Shown here: positions 46,816 to 54,973 of the stretch, piece by piece | Layout of the letters: each line of letters starts with the position of its first letter | How positions within the stretch are numbered: the first letter of the stretch is position 1 | Assembly (NCBI RefSeq): GCF_003031585.1 | Contig: NZ_PWAA01000011.1 | Location: 124,001 to 188,000 of the forward strand | Direction: 5' to 3' | DNA length: 64,000 bases | Origin: Thalassobius sp. I31.1 | GTDB taxonomy: Bacteria; Pseudomonadota; Alphaproteobacteria; Rhodobacterales; Rhodobacteraceae | Notes under the pieces: model-generated | What the model saw: the letters and a program-made list of their open reading frames with translations, nothing else | Database searches by the model: none | Told to the model about the DNA's origin: nothing | Program-made: the position numbers and the translations under genes

Positions 46816-47460
46816 ATGAATGGAAAGTTTAGTATTCTTGGCGTTGGGACCGCTCTTTTACTTGGTGGAAGCGCCGGATGTTGGGCCGATATTACCCGAG
46901 ATGATCTGTCTGCAGAAATAACACGGCTCAGCATTTATCAAAAAGAGATGTCCCGTTCAGAGGGAGAGATTCGGGATTGTTTCTTTGTCACCCGGAGGTG
47001 GGATCCGACAGAGGGAGGGAGTGAAACTCTCATGGGAGAGGTCACAGTTGACCTGAGGCATAGCTTACTGGAAACGCCTTTTGCTTTTAAGGATGCCGAC
47101 GAATCTATGAGTTCGCAGGGCATAGAAAGCCGCATGTTCCGTGAAGGTAGCAATGTTGTTCATCTGTATAAGAGCGAAAGTGATGCAGATGAGGACGCAT
47201 GGGGGCAGATTTCTATTCGTAGTACTTCAGAAGTCCCCATCCTGCGAGAAGAACCTGTGACGCGAGAACGGACGCAACGCTACATCGAACGTGGTGAAAC
47301 CTGGCCAAGCCCTCGCGCAGATGGGGAAAGTTATGTTTTCCGGAATAGTACCAGTCTTGTGTTGACGTTTAGTCAACCGGGTGGCGCTGCGCAACTTCGA
47401 GGCTTAGAAGCTGCATTGTTGGAGTATCAGAAAGCGTATTGCAGCCCCCTGGTATCATAA
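46816..47460 (+). CDS. Exported protein of unknown function
   Basis: 214 residues. A signal peptide (MNGKFSILGVGTALLLGGSAGCWA) predicts a periplasmic protein of about 190 residues; the GSAGC segment could also be a lipobox-like site. The mature part is charged and contains RMFREGSNVVHLYKSESDADEDAWGQI, and it ends with a Cys-containing tail (KAYCSPLVS). I do not recognise a family. It stands alone between the GTAACT repeats and an IS remnant, and its base composition is lower in GC than the flanking mobilisation genes. Confidence 0.6.
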   Translation: MNGKFSILGVGTALLLGGSAGCWADITRDDLSAEITRLSIYQKEMSRSEGEIRDCFFVTRRWDPTEGGSETLMGEVTVDLRHSLLETPFAFKDADESMSSQGIESRMFREGSNVVHLYKSESDADEDAWGQISIRSTSEVPILREEPVTRERTQRYIERGETWPSPRADGESYVFRNSTSLVLTFSQPGGAAQLRGLEAALLEYQKAYCSPLVS

Positions 47461-47539
47461 GGGCATTATTCTGTGTGGTCTTGTCATGGTTTAGTTCCGG
47501 TCTCTTTCAATCGATAAATGCTATGAAGGAGAAACAGAG

Positions 47540-47614
47540 ATGGCAAAGAACCGCACGGGCGAGTTTCGACGTCATGCTGTGCGCATGACGCCGACCAGTG
47601 GTCTAACCCGACGG
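47540..47614 (+). pseudogene. IS3-family transposase OrfA remnant
   Basis: After AAGGAGAAACAG the frame begins MAKNRTGEFRRHAVRM, then TSGLTRR. This matches the N-terminus of IS3-group OrfA proteins (FRRDAVRIA-TSGLTRKQVA). The match stops near 47610, and the following sequence is unrelated, so only about 25 codons remain. Sequence upstream to about 47470 may be the left end of the same element. Confidence 0.65.
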
Positions 47615-47780
47615 TCACATTCTAACACAAGCATGGCTTCTCATGAACAAGGTCTACACCTTCCTGCGCCTTCATACGCATTTGCATGAATTGCTTTCCA
47701 GGAATTTCATTCAGACCACCTGCAAAACCTGAAGGAACCATCTTTGTGTCAATATGTTCGGAAAGTAAGGCCCCGCGAGC

Positions 47781-47926
47781 GGATCTTTGGCGCGCGCCGA
47801 GGGATCTTGTTCGAACTGTTTTGATGATGCTGCTGATCCGGATTTTCTGGTGGTTTTTGAGGAGTTGGAGCGGTGGCATGCGATCCTTAAACATGAGGAT
47901 ACGTCGGTCTTACGGAGGCCACGTCC
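47781..47926. other. Candidate origin-of-transfer region upstream of mobC
   Basis: The stretch 47461-47926 has no full gene. Its right half, ending at the mobC ribosome site, contains the perfect palindrome GGCGCGCGCC at 47789-47798 flanked by GGATC copies, and GTTCGAAC near 47811. oriT usually lies next to mobC/relaxase genes and contains inverted repeats, so this is the likely place, but I could not identify a nic consensus. Confidence 0.3.
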
Positions 47927-48283
47927 ATGAGTCGCCCTGCACCCTTTTCATTGCGTTTGACTGACGACGAACGGCAGCGGTTAGAGATGCAGGCGGGCGG
48001 GATGCCGCTGGCGTCTTATATCAAATCCGTGGTTTTTGCAGAGGATGCGTCGAGGCACCGGGCGCGGCGTAAGCCTCCGGTGGCGGAGCAGCAATTGCTG
48101 GCGGAGGTGCTGGCACGGTTGGGGCAAACGCGGCATGCGAACAATCTCAATCAAATCGCCAAGCATTTGAACCAAGGCACGTTGGTGGTTGATCCGGAGT
48201 TGGAAGAGGATCTGAACCGCGCCCTGGCAGAAATCGCATGGATGCGTGTGACGTTGATGCAAGCGCTGGGGAAATCATCATGA
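47927..48283 (+). CDS. MobC-like relaxosome accessory protein
   Basis: 118 residues. N-terminal ribbon-helix-helix pattern (RPAPFSLRLTDDERQRLEMQAGGMPLASYIKSVVF) followed by the MobC signature QTRHANNLNQIAKHLNQGTLVVDPELEEDL. MobC proteins bind oriT and help the relaxase open the strands. The stop overlaps the relaxase start (ATGA), and GGAGGCC precedes its own start. Confidence 0.85.
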   Translation: MSRPAPFSLRLTDDERQRLEMQAGGMPLASYIKSVVFAEDASRHRARRKPPVAEQQLLAEVLARLGQTRHANNLNQIAKHLNQGTLVVDPELEEDLNRALAEIAWMRVTLMQALGKSS

Positions 48284-49554
48284 TCCTGAAGGGCTCTCAA
48301 CGCGCGGGTGCGCGGGATTTGTCGGATCACCTGATGAATGACCGCGATAATGACCATGTGGAATTGCTCGATATGCGTGGCTTCATGGCGGATGATCTGC
48401 ATGGCGCGTTGGATGAAGCGCATGCGATTTCCAAAGCGACCCAATGCAAACAGTTTCTATTTTCCCTGAGCCTGAACCCGCCGCAGGATCATGTGGCAAC
48501 GGAACAGGATTTTCTGGAGGCGGCAGATCGGATTGAGACAAAGCTCGGCCTGACCGATCAACCCCGTGCTGTTGTGGTGCATGAGAAAGAAGGCCGTCGT
48601 CATGCCCACATTGTGTGGAGCCGCATCGATAGTGATGAGATGAAGGCGATCAATCTGCCGCATTTTAAGAACAAGCTGCGGGATATGTCGCGTGATCTCT
48701 ATCTGGATCACGGATGGGAATTGCCGAAAGGCCTGAAGACTTATGGCGACAGAAACCCGCTGAACTTTACGCTGGCGGAATGGCAGCAGGCCAAACGGCT
48801 GAGCCTTGATCCGCGCGAGATCAAGCAAGGGTTCCGGCAGGCGTGGGAACACTCGGATAACCTCAAGTCTTTGTCTAATGCGCTGGAAGAACGTGGTTAT
48901 TATCTGGCGCGTGGGGATCGGCGTGGCTTTGTGGCGCTGGATGTGCATGGCACGGTGTTCTCGCTGGCCAAATGGTCGGGTGTGCGCAGTAAAGACGTAG
49001 CGGCCAAGCTGGGAAAACCGGATGGGTTGCGGCCCGTCTCTGACGTGCAGGATGATCTGCGCAATCGGTTGAAAGATCAGATGAAGGGTTACATTCGACA
49101 GGTGAATGAACGCCATGCGGATGAAACGGCCCCGCTGCGTTCTGAGCGTGATGAGATGGTGCAGGCACAACGCGCAGAACGTAAGATGCTCGGGTCCCGT
49201 CAGGGAAAGCGTTGGCAGGTTGAGACCAAAGCCCGTTCGGATCGGTTGAACAAAGGTCTGCGCGGGATCTGGGATCGCATGACGGGTCAGGCCAAGGCCA
49301 CGCGTAAGACAAATGAGGCCCATGCAATCAAATGCGCCAAACGCGATCAGATGCAGCGGGATCGGTTGGTTCAGGCGCAGATCAAAGACCGCAAGGCCTT
49401 ACAGAACCGCATTACAGCCCTGCGTCAGAAACAGAAACGAGACCGCCAGATTTTGCTGCGCGATATGGTGCGCTACATCCGACGGCAGGATCCGGAACAG
49501 CAGCAAAAATCACACTCGCTTAAACGGAGCCGTGATTTAGGGCGGAGTTTGTGA
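48280..49554 (+). CDS. Relaxase/mobilisation nuclease (VirD2/MobP-like)
   Basis: 424 residues. The N-terminal relaxase domain shows DLSDHLMNDRDNDHVELLDMRG, the central helical stretch, and the metal-binding three-His motif VVHEKEGRRHAHIVWSRID (near residue 105). The catalytic Tyr is not obvious from sequence. From residue 250 on the protein is strongly basic and coiled-coil-like (KRDRQ- and RKTNEAHA-rich). It would nick oriT and pilot the strand into the secretion channel. Transcribed with mobC. Confidence 0.88.
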   Translation: MILKGSQRAGARDLSDHLMNDRDNDHVELLDMRGFMADDLHGALDEAHAISKATQCKQFLFSLSLNPPQDHVATEQDFLEAADRIETKLGLTDQPRAVVVHEKEGRRHAHIVWSRIDSDEMKAINLPHFKNKLRDMSRDLYLDHGWELPKGLKTYGDRNPLNFTLAEWQQAKRLSLDPREIKQGFRQAWEHSDNLKSLSNALEERGYYLARGDRRGFVALDVHGTVFSLAKWSGVRSKDVAAKLGKPDGLRPVSDVQDDLRNRLKDQMKGYIRQVNERHADETAPLRSERDEMVQAQRAERKMLGSRQGKRWQVETKARSDRLNKGLRGIWDRMTGQAKATRKTNEAHAIKCAKRDQMQRDRLVQAQIKDRKALQNRITALRQKQKRDRQILLRDMVRYIRRQDPEQQQKSHSLKRSRDLGRSL

Positions 49555-49556
49555 TG

Positions 49557-49847
49557 TCAGGTGGGATCGCTGATCCAGTCTTCATGAGCATGGCGAACGC
49601 GGATGATCAGGATGTCCTGATCTTCAATCTGGTAGAGGATGATGTGTGAACGAAACGGATGGACACGCACGGGAGGGGTAAACTCTGTTCTTTCGCGTCC
49701 CATTCCGGGATTACCGGCCAGCAAATCAAATACTGCGTAAAGTGCATTGTGATAGGCGCGCGCCTGACCTGCACCGAACATCTCAATGCCAATTTCGGCG
49801 ATTGATCGGATGTCGTCTTCGGCGGATTGCGTCAGGCGGATGTTCAT
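49557..49847 (-). CDS. parE: ParE-family toxin of a toxin-antitoxin pair
   Basis: 96 residues of the RelE/ParE fold: MNIRLTQSAEDDIRSIAEIGIEMFG, GNPGMGRERTEF, RVHPFRSHIILYQIEDQDILIIRVRHAHEDW. ParE toxins inhibit DNA gyrase. It overlaps parD by 4 bp and ends 2 bp from the convergent relaxase gene. Confidence 0.9.
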   Translation of the reverse strand: MNIRLTQSAEDDIRSIAEIGIEMFGAGQARAYHNALYAVFDLLAGNPGMGRERTEFTPPVRVHPFRSHIILYQIEDQDILIIRVRHAHEDWISDPT

Positions 49848-50113
49848 TCGGAGATGGCGTTCCCGCCCTGAGCGCTACCTTGAACACGGGCCAGTGCATC
49901 GTTGAAAATATCTTCTTTGGAACGGGTGCTGACACCACTGGCGCGGCCTTCCTCGACCAGTGCCTGCAAATGCGCAATCTTGTCATTTCGTTCCTGATCT
50001 CGGCGGATCAGATCGCGCACATAATCGCTGGCGTTGCTGTAACGCCCGGTCTGACTTTGCGCCTCAACCCATTCCTTCATCGGGTCGGGTAAAGATACAT
50101 TCATCGTTGCCAT
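49844..50113 (-). CDS. parD: ParD-family antitoxin
   Basis: 89 residues starting MATMNVSLPDPMKEWVEAQ, with the ribbon-helix-helix DNA-binding N-terminus and a C-terminal toxin-binding tail (EEGRASGVSTRSKEDIFNDALARVQG). The start at 50113 is set by GGAGGATCTGCAC; the longer frame to 50206 is not needed. It neutralises the adjacent ParE and should repress its own operon through the dyad just upstream. Confidence 0.9.
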   Translation of the reverse strand: MATMNVSLPDPMKEWVEAQSQTGRYSNASDYVRDLIRRDQERNDKIAHLQALVEEGRASGVSTRSKEDIFNDALARVQGSAQGGNAISE

Positions 50114-50144
50114 GTGCAGATCCTCCATAGGGATAGTATGGCAT

Positions 50145-50167
50145 ATTTTGGCAATCTTTGTCAAAAT
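50145..50167. promoter_or_regulatory. Dyad upstream of parDE, probable ParD operator
   Basis: ATTTTGGCAA-TCT-TTGTCAAAAT, 9 of 10 arm positions complementary, lies 32 bp before the parD start. Autoregulation by the antitoxin is known for parDE families; the assignment here is by position. Confidence 0.5.
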
Positions 50168-50287
50168 CAGAAGCTGTTGCAGCGCAGCATATCCGATTAC
50201 CCGCAACTACCCGTTCGCTACCTCGGGTCAGAACTGCGGTCTCTTCTTATGCCTTGGTCACGTTCAATTTTGTAATGGAGTGACCAA

Positions 50288-52144
50288 ATGAACTTTAATG
50301 GAAATGACTTTAAGCCGGGACATATCGTTCTGGCGCTGACGGGCATCATCGCCCTTCTGCTGCTGTTCCCGGCTCTTGCTGAGCTGGATCGATCCGTGTG
50401 GAATCGCGACTATAACAAGATCCTGCCTGCCATCCGGATCTGGATGATTGTGGGATCCAGTCTGGCCGGGTTTGCCCTTGGCTGGTTTCTCTCGCCGCAG
50501 GCATCTGAGCTGCGCGCGATTGTCGGGGCTGTGATCGCAGGCCTCGCGATCTTTGTCGCCACCTTTAACAATGATGCGCTTGGCTGGGGGCTGGCCCTGC
50601 TGCTCTCCCTCATTGGCTTCTTCATGGCGCTTGGCTATTGGCTGGGCCGCGCCGTTAAAGCCTTGTCGGAGCGCCCTTCGACCTTTGGATCAAGCCGTTG
50701 GGCGACGGTAGATGACCTGAATGAGCATCGTATGTTCGAGGCGGGCGGCATTCGTCTGGGCACGCATTTTGATGGCACATCAGAACAGGTGATCTCTTAC
50801 AAAGGGGATCGTCATCTGACGACTGCCATGATCACACGCGATGGCAAAGGCACGTCGCAAATCATTCCCAATCTGCTGAGCCTGAAGAACTCGGTTTTGG
50901 TAATTGATCCAAAAGGGGAAAACGCCATGATCACAGCACAGGCCCGGCTTGATATGGGGCAGGATGTGGCGGTCTATGATCCCTGGAACATCGTGACGTT
51001 TGAAGGCAGCGATGGGGATGCTGAGGATGTGCTGGCGGTAGATCGTGATGGCAATGTGGGCGTGTCAAATCCGTTCAATGCCCGCTTTAATCCACTGGAT
51101 TTTCTGCAGCCGGGGGATCTTGATATCGGTGAGAACGCCATGATTCTGGCGGATGCGATGGTTGTGCCAAGCCAAAGCTCTGATCCCTTCTGGGACAATG
51201 AAAGCAAGGGCGTCTTGCAGGGGTTGTTGCTTTATGTGGCGACAGATCCTGAGGAAGCCAGCCAGCGCAATCTGGGCCGGGTGCGTGAACTGACCCTGCT
51301 GGACGGCGAAGATCTGGAAAAGTTGTTTAACCGCATGCTGAACTCTCCCTATCATGTGGTGGCCAGCACCGGTGCGCGTTGCCTGCAGAAAGAGGAAAAG
51401 CTGCTGTCTGGCGTCTTTGCCACCCTGCAATCGCACACGCATTTTCTGGACAGTCCGCGTGTGCAGGAAAGCCTGTCGCGCTCGGATTTTAAGTTTGAGG
51501 ATCTGAAAACCAAATCCCTGTCGATCTATCTGGCCATTCCGGCGGATCGTCTGCAGGCCTTTGCACCGCTGCTGCGTATTCTGGTGCAACTGGCGATCAC
51601 GGTGAATGCCCGCAATATTGAGGTGCAGCCGGAACGTCCCATCCTGTTCATTCTGGATGAAATGCCCGCCCTTGGTCGTCTGCCCGCGGTTGAGCAGGCC
51701 TATGGTCTGATGGCGGGATATGGCATGCAGCTTTGGGGATTTGTGCAGGATCTGCCACAGATGGAAAAGACCTATGGCAAGGGCTGGCAGAGCTTTATCT
51801 CAAACTCCGGTGTGGTCAGCTATGGCGGTTCTGCCGATGACATGTCGACCAAATACTTCTCGTCGATGTGCGGAGAAGCCACGGTGTGGAACTTCTCCTC
51901 GGCAGTCTCACACGCCTTTGGCACAAGCTCTGGTTCCGGCGGTGTGACCTCAAACAGTTCCACCACCACAACGGACACGCGGGCCGCATCACAGCGCAAA
52001 CTGGCCTATCCGGATGAACTGCGTCGCATGCACAAAAGCAACCAATTGCTGTTCATCGACAACATGCCGCCTGTGATCGCCAGGCGTCGCCGTTGGTTTG
52101 AGGATGCGACCCTCAAATCCAAAGGTGTGAACCTGCACAAGTGA
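50288..52144 (+). CDS. Type IV coupling protein (VirD4/TraG family)
   Basis: 618 residues. Three N-terminal hydrophobic segments (about 10-30, 48-68 and 80-115) anchor it in the inner membrane. The ATPase domain has Walker A (MITRDGKGTSQIIPNLL, near 185) and Walker B (ILFILDEMPALGRLP, near 455), followed by the TraG/VirD4 segment MLLWGFVQDLPQMEKTYGKGW-like GYGMQLWGFVQDLPQMEKTYG. It connects the relaxosome to the secretion channel. A separate promoter is likely because parDE interrupts the operon on the other strand. Confidence 0.93.
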   Translation: MNFNGNDFKPGHIVLALTGIIALLLLFPALAELDRSVWNRDYNKILPAIRIWMIVGSSLAGFALGWFLSPQASELRAIVGAVIAGLAIFVATFNNDALGWGLALLLSLIGFFMALGYWLGRAVKALSERPSTFGSSRWATVDDLNEHRMFEAGGIRLGTHFDGTSEQVISYKGDRHLTTAMITRDGKGTSQIIPNLLSLKNSVLVIDPKGENAMITAQARLDMGQDVAVYDPWNIVTFEGSDGDAEDVLAVDRDGNVGVSNPFNARFNPLDFLQPGDLDIGENAMILADAMVVPSQSSDPFWDNESKGVLQGLLLYVATDPEEASQRNLGRVRELTLLDGEDLEKLFNRMLNSPYHVVASTGARCLQKEEKLLSGVFATLQSHTHFLDSPRVQESLSRSDFKFEDLKTKSLSIYLAIPADRLQAFAPLLRILVQLAITVNARNIEVQPERPILFILDEMPALGRLPAVEQAYGLMAGYGMQLWGFVQDLPQMEKTYGKGWQSFISNSGVVSYGGSADDMSTKYFSSMCGEATVWNFSSAVSHAFGTSSGSGGVTSNSSTTTTDTRAASQRKLAYPDELRRMHKSNQLLFIDNMPPVIARRRRWFEDATLKSKGVNLHK

Positions 52145-52153
52145 TCTGACAGA

Positions 52154-52183
52154 CCACCCCGGCAGCGCGTTTTGTCGGGGTGG
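52154..52183 (+). terminator. Hairpin after the coupling protein gene
   Basis: CCACCCCG pairs with CGGGGTGG around a 14-nt loop. There is no clear U-run, so it may attenuate rather than stop transcription into the next small genes. Confidence 0.4.
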
Positions 52184-52215
52184 CTCCCTTCCCAAAAACA
52201 CACCGGAGAACCCTC

Positions 52216-52485
52216 ATGAAGTTCCATGAGATCAACAACACCCATTGGGCTGAGGTCACGCTGCTGCTCTCTCCCAGTGACTTTATGAAAGCCGCCCGTC
52301 TTGGTGGCATGCAGATCGAACACGAAGACATTCTGGCGATCTGGCATGCCCTGCAAAGCCAGCCGGATCAGCGCAAAGATTATGCCGATACGGTCGCGTG
52401 GTTCTGTCAGGTGCTGCTGGATGAGTTCGCCTTTGAAGCCGCCTTTCGCCATCCGTCGCCCTTCACACATGACAAAAACCGCTGA
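52216..52485 (+). CDS. Small protein of unknown function downstream of the coupling protein
   Basis: 89 residues, soluble, starting MKFHEINNTHWAEVTLLLSPSDFMKAARLGG. No signal peptide or membrane segment. The start at 52216 follows CCGGAGAACCCTC. I do not recognise the family. Position between the coupling protein and another small basic protein suggests a conjugation accessory. Confidence 0.6.
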   Translation: MKFHEINNTHWAEVTLLLSPSDFMKAARLGGMQIEHEDILAIWHALQSQPDQRKDYADTVAWFCQVLLDEFAFEAAFRHPSPFTHDKNR

Positions 52486-52500
52486 TCTCAGGAGGCTGCC

Positions 52501-52776
52501 ATGTCAAATCACCCGAAAAAACCATTTAACCTGAGCGCTGATCCCGAACAGGACATTCTACGCGACAAAGATAACGCCGCTCCACGCCATGAACCTAAGA
52601 TAGAGCGCAAGCCTGCGCCCAATCTCGCCCCCGGTGGCACCTTGGGCATCCGGCACGGGTTGCCCTCAAACGACAAAGGCAAGGAAGGCAACAAACGTTT
52701 TGCGCTGGGGGCAACTAAGGAGTTCAAGGTCGCCGCCCGCAAACCTCCGGATAAAGACCGCAGCCGGGGGCGATAG
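52501..52776 (+). CDS. Small basic disordered-looking protein of unknown function
   Basis: 91 residues, rich in Lys, Arg, Pro and Asp (MSNHPKKPFNLSADPEQDIL, then KIERKPAPNLAPGGTLG), with no hydrophobic core, so probably largely unfolded and possibly nucleic-acid-binding. AGGAGGCTGCC precedes the start. It follows the previous gene by 15 bp and probably shares its transcript. Confidence 0.55.
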   Translation: MSNHPKKPFNLSADPEQDILRDKDNAAPRHEPKIERKPAPNLAPGGTLGIRHGLPSNDKGKEGNKRFALGATKEFKVAARKPPDKDRSRGR

Positions 52777-52825
52777 GAATATCCGCCCATAGCGTCAGAC
52801 GATACAAATCTGGTATCCTGATCAT

Positions 52826-53239
52826 ATGAACCACCAGAATTACGTCCGATGGCTGCGCGAGGCCGAACATCTCTCAAAAGATTACCACGTCACCTCCCGC
52901 AGCTATCCCAACCCTCACGGTGCAAACGAGTTGATCTTCCTGCCGCAAAACTACTGGCATTACGTTGATTGGCTGGAAGTAAACACCGACATCACCTTCG
53001 CCGATTGGGTGATCCACTGCGCCCAAAATCCCCATGAGGCCACGCCAATCTCCCACCTGCTGATGTACTGGCTCTGGCAGGACGAATGTAGCAGATGGAT
53101 CAACTGCCTGCCCGCCGGATCAGATCGCCTGCCGAAAGGGTTCCGATTCTGGAAGGCAAGCTATGGAACACGTGTGTGGACGGCGGGGTTTGGGGGTTGG
53201 AACGGGCACGCGAGAAGTCAGGCGGAAGAAGACGAATAA
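52826..53239 (+). CDS. Unknown protein rich in aromatic residues
   Basis: 137 residues with nine Trp (HYVDWLEVNTDITFADWVIHC, YWLWQDECSRWINCL, FRFWKASYGTRVWTAGFGGWNG). Soluble, no signal peptide. I do not recognise it. Third gene after the coupling protein on the same strand, spaced by about 50 bp. The 180 bp beyond it hold no convincing gene. Confidence 0.5.
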   Translation: MNHQNYVRWLREAEHLSKDYHVTSRSYPNPHGANELIFLPQNYWHYVDWLEVNTDITFADWVIHCAQNPHEATPISHLLMYWLWQDECSRWINCLPAGSDRLPKGFRFWKASYGTRVWTAGFGGWNGHARSQAEEDE

Positions 53240-53418
53240 GCTGAAATGCAACACAACGGATACGTTTGGCACAGAGCGCACAGCCAGCAATGATGGGGCG
53301 ACCGAGGACAACAAATGCAACCGTACATCGGCCGAGATCAGAGCCGGGAAACGGGCGCGATCCAAAAGGCGCACCCTAACCAGATCAAGGCGAATTCCGA
53401 GGGAATGATAGTTTCTGC

Positions 53419-54036
53419 TTATATGCTTGATGAGTGAATTATCAGTGATATGATTTCACTCGCGCTTGGATCATACCATGGAGAAAAATTTGGGAAAATT
53501 TCACCGAATAGTGCGTTTATCGGCCAAGTCGGTGCAAATGGAAATTCAAGCGGATAGATTAAGGATGCAGGTGCATGCTGTGTGTGAGGGAGCAACAGAC
53601 CAAGGATTAGATATACCTGTATGATTGTAGCCCAAGCCATAACCGAAGAAGTACTGCTATATGTTTTTGTGGCATTAACAACGCCGCCTGGACCAACATG
53701 TCCGGTCATACCCGTTTCAAAAACGTTATCCCGTTCTCTGAACAGCGCCAGTTCAATCTTGCATGTTACTTGTGCAATTAAGAGGGGAAGGATGAAACTA
53801 ATGGTAACGGCCAATAACCCGAGAACAGGGAAAGATTCAACGTACTTTTCCATCATCATAAAGATGTATGGTCCGAAGTAATTCATAAAAGCTAGAACAG
53901 CCATGGCCGCAATGGTTGGCCGCAAAACAACCCGAAATGACTTGATAAATAGCCTTATAAGCCAAGTCTTTAGTTGATGTGCTAGGCTTGGTTTTTCACT
54001 CTCTCGATCCGCATTGCTAGAAATTCTTTCAGACAT
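53419..54036 (-). CDS. Four-helix membrane protein of unknown function
   Basis: About 205 residues with hydrophobic segments near residues 35-55, 67-90, 140-160 and 175-195. An amphipathic region (QVTCKIELALFRERDNVFETGM) separates the second and third. Start uncertain (54036 or 54051; neither has a strong ribosome site). AT-rich relative to the flanking mobilisation genes, so probably an independently acquired cargo gene. No family recognised. Confidence 0.5.
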   Translation of the reverse strand: MSERISSNADRESEKPSLAHQLKTWLIRLFIKSFRVVLRPTIAAMAVLAFMNYFGPYIFMMMEKYVESFPVLGLLAVTISFILPLLIAQVTCKIELALFRERDNVFETGMTGHVGPGGVVNATKTYSSTSSVMAWATIIQVYLILGLLLPHTQHAPASLIYPLEFPFAPTWPINALFGEIFPNFSPWYDPSASEIISLIIHSSSI

Positions 54037-54279
54037 GATGGTGTCTTTCATGGTTGGTTGCCGTAAATGCTGTGACTTTCCATTAAAGTGTATTCGCGCT
54101 CGCCCCAAAGGCTGTTTGTACTTGAGCTTTGTGAAGTTCATGAAAACTGGATGGATGGTTTTCCTGCTGAGTATCGCTGACTTGATTTCTGATCAATATG
54201 TAGAATTCTCTATATTTCGCCGTCTGCTGTCTTGCTGGATAGTTGCAAAAACCGAAACGAAAACTATGGATGAAAACCG

Positions 54280-54582
54280 ATGTTTAGGCTTCTCGCAGCA
54301 CTCCTAATCGCAACCTCTCTCTCGGCTTGCCAAGAAGATGAAACCAAGACGGCATTTGTCAGCCAATGTAAGGCGGGTCTTGGCGATGAGGCATTGTGCA
54401 ACTGTGTTTACAATGGTCTCAAAGACAGCTTTTCAGAACCACAAATGGTGCGGATTTCCACGCTATTCAGCATGAATGTTCCACAAAGCATGTCTATGCT
54501 TCAGGAGTCTGGCACCGAAGACGACCTATCAATCCTGGAACGAATTCATGACATAGAGCGAGTTGCAGAGGGCTGTTTTTGA
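54280..54582 (+). CDS. Small lipoprotein of unknown function
   Basis: 100 residues. Lipobox LSAC at Cys17 after MFRLLAALLIATSLSAC, then CKAGLGDEALCNCVYNGLKDSFSEPQMVRI with three further Cys, a pattern of small envelope lipoproteins. It faces away from the membrane-protein gene at 53419. The 210 bp downstream (54583-54793) hold nothing I recognise. Confidence 0.6.
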   Translation: MFRLLAALLIATSLSACQEDETKTAFVSQCKAGLGDEALCNCVYNGLKDSFSEPQMVRISTLFSMNVPQSMSMLQESGTEDDLSILERIHDIERVAEGCF

Positions 54583-54793
54583 ATACATAGCCCCTTCTTG
54601 ATCAGTGGTCTGGAACTATGTGACACTCATGTCAAAGGCCATCCGCATTATTTAAACTGACTGATCGAGTGGTGTGGTTGGCAGCTCTCTGCTGCTTAGC
54701 GCATAAACGTCCGGAAAGAAGGTGGGCCGTTGCGTGCCGTAAGTTCACACTTTCCACCCTTTTTGACATAGGTGTTGCTCGTATGTCGATAAT

Positions 54794-54973
54794 CTAGTGG
54801 ATTGTTCTACTTGCTGCGATGTGACAGTTTCCAATTACGACTTTCCCTTTGATCCGGCGCGCCAGTTCTTCTGGTGGGATGGTATAGACAACTTCTACCT
54901 GTGCGAGGCCTTCGAGGGCTGTCTCTGTTGCCGGGGTTAGCTTTCGTGGTGGCTGTGGTTTCCTTCGTTTCAT
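54794..54973 (-). CDS. 59-residue protein translationally coupled to the resolvase
   Basis: Starts MKRRKPQPPRKLTPATETAL and contains IPPEELARRIKGKVVIGN. The ATG overlaps the TGA of the resolvase gene (ATGA), which is the main support for it being a real gene. Small, basic at the N-terminus, no membrane segment. No family recognised; a regulator or partner of the resolvase is possible by position. Confidence 0.55.
   Translation of the reverse strand: MKRRKPQPPRKLTPATETALEGLAQVEVVYTIPPEELARRIKGKVVIGNCHIAASRTIH

Noticed and set aside
47622-47894. A 90-residue minus-strand frame between the IS remnant and mobC
   Set aside because: It crosses the apparent junction of unrelated sequences, has no ribosome site I trust, and resembles no known protein. 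It could be a gene fragment.
53163-53408. An 81-residue plus-strand frame overlapping the Trp-rich protein
   Set aside because: It lies in a different frame of the preceding gene for half its length, is extremely basic without hydrophobic core, and lacks a clear ribosome site.
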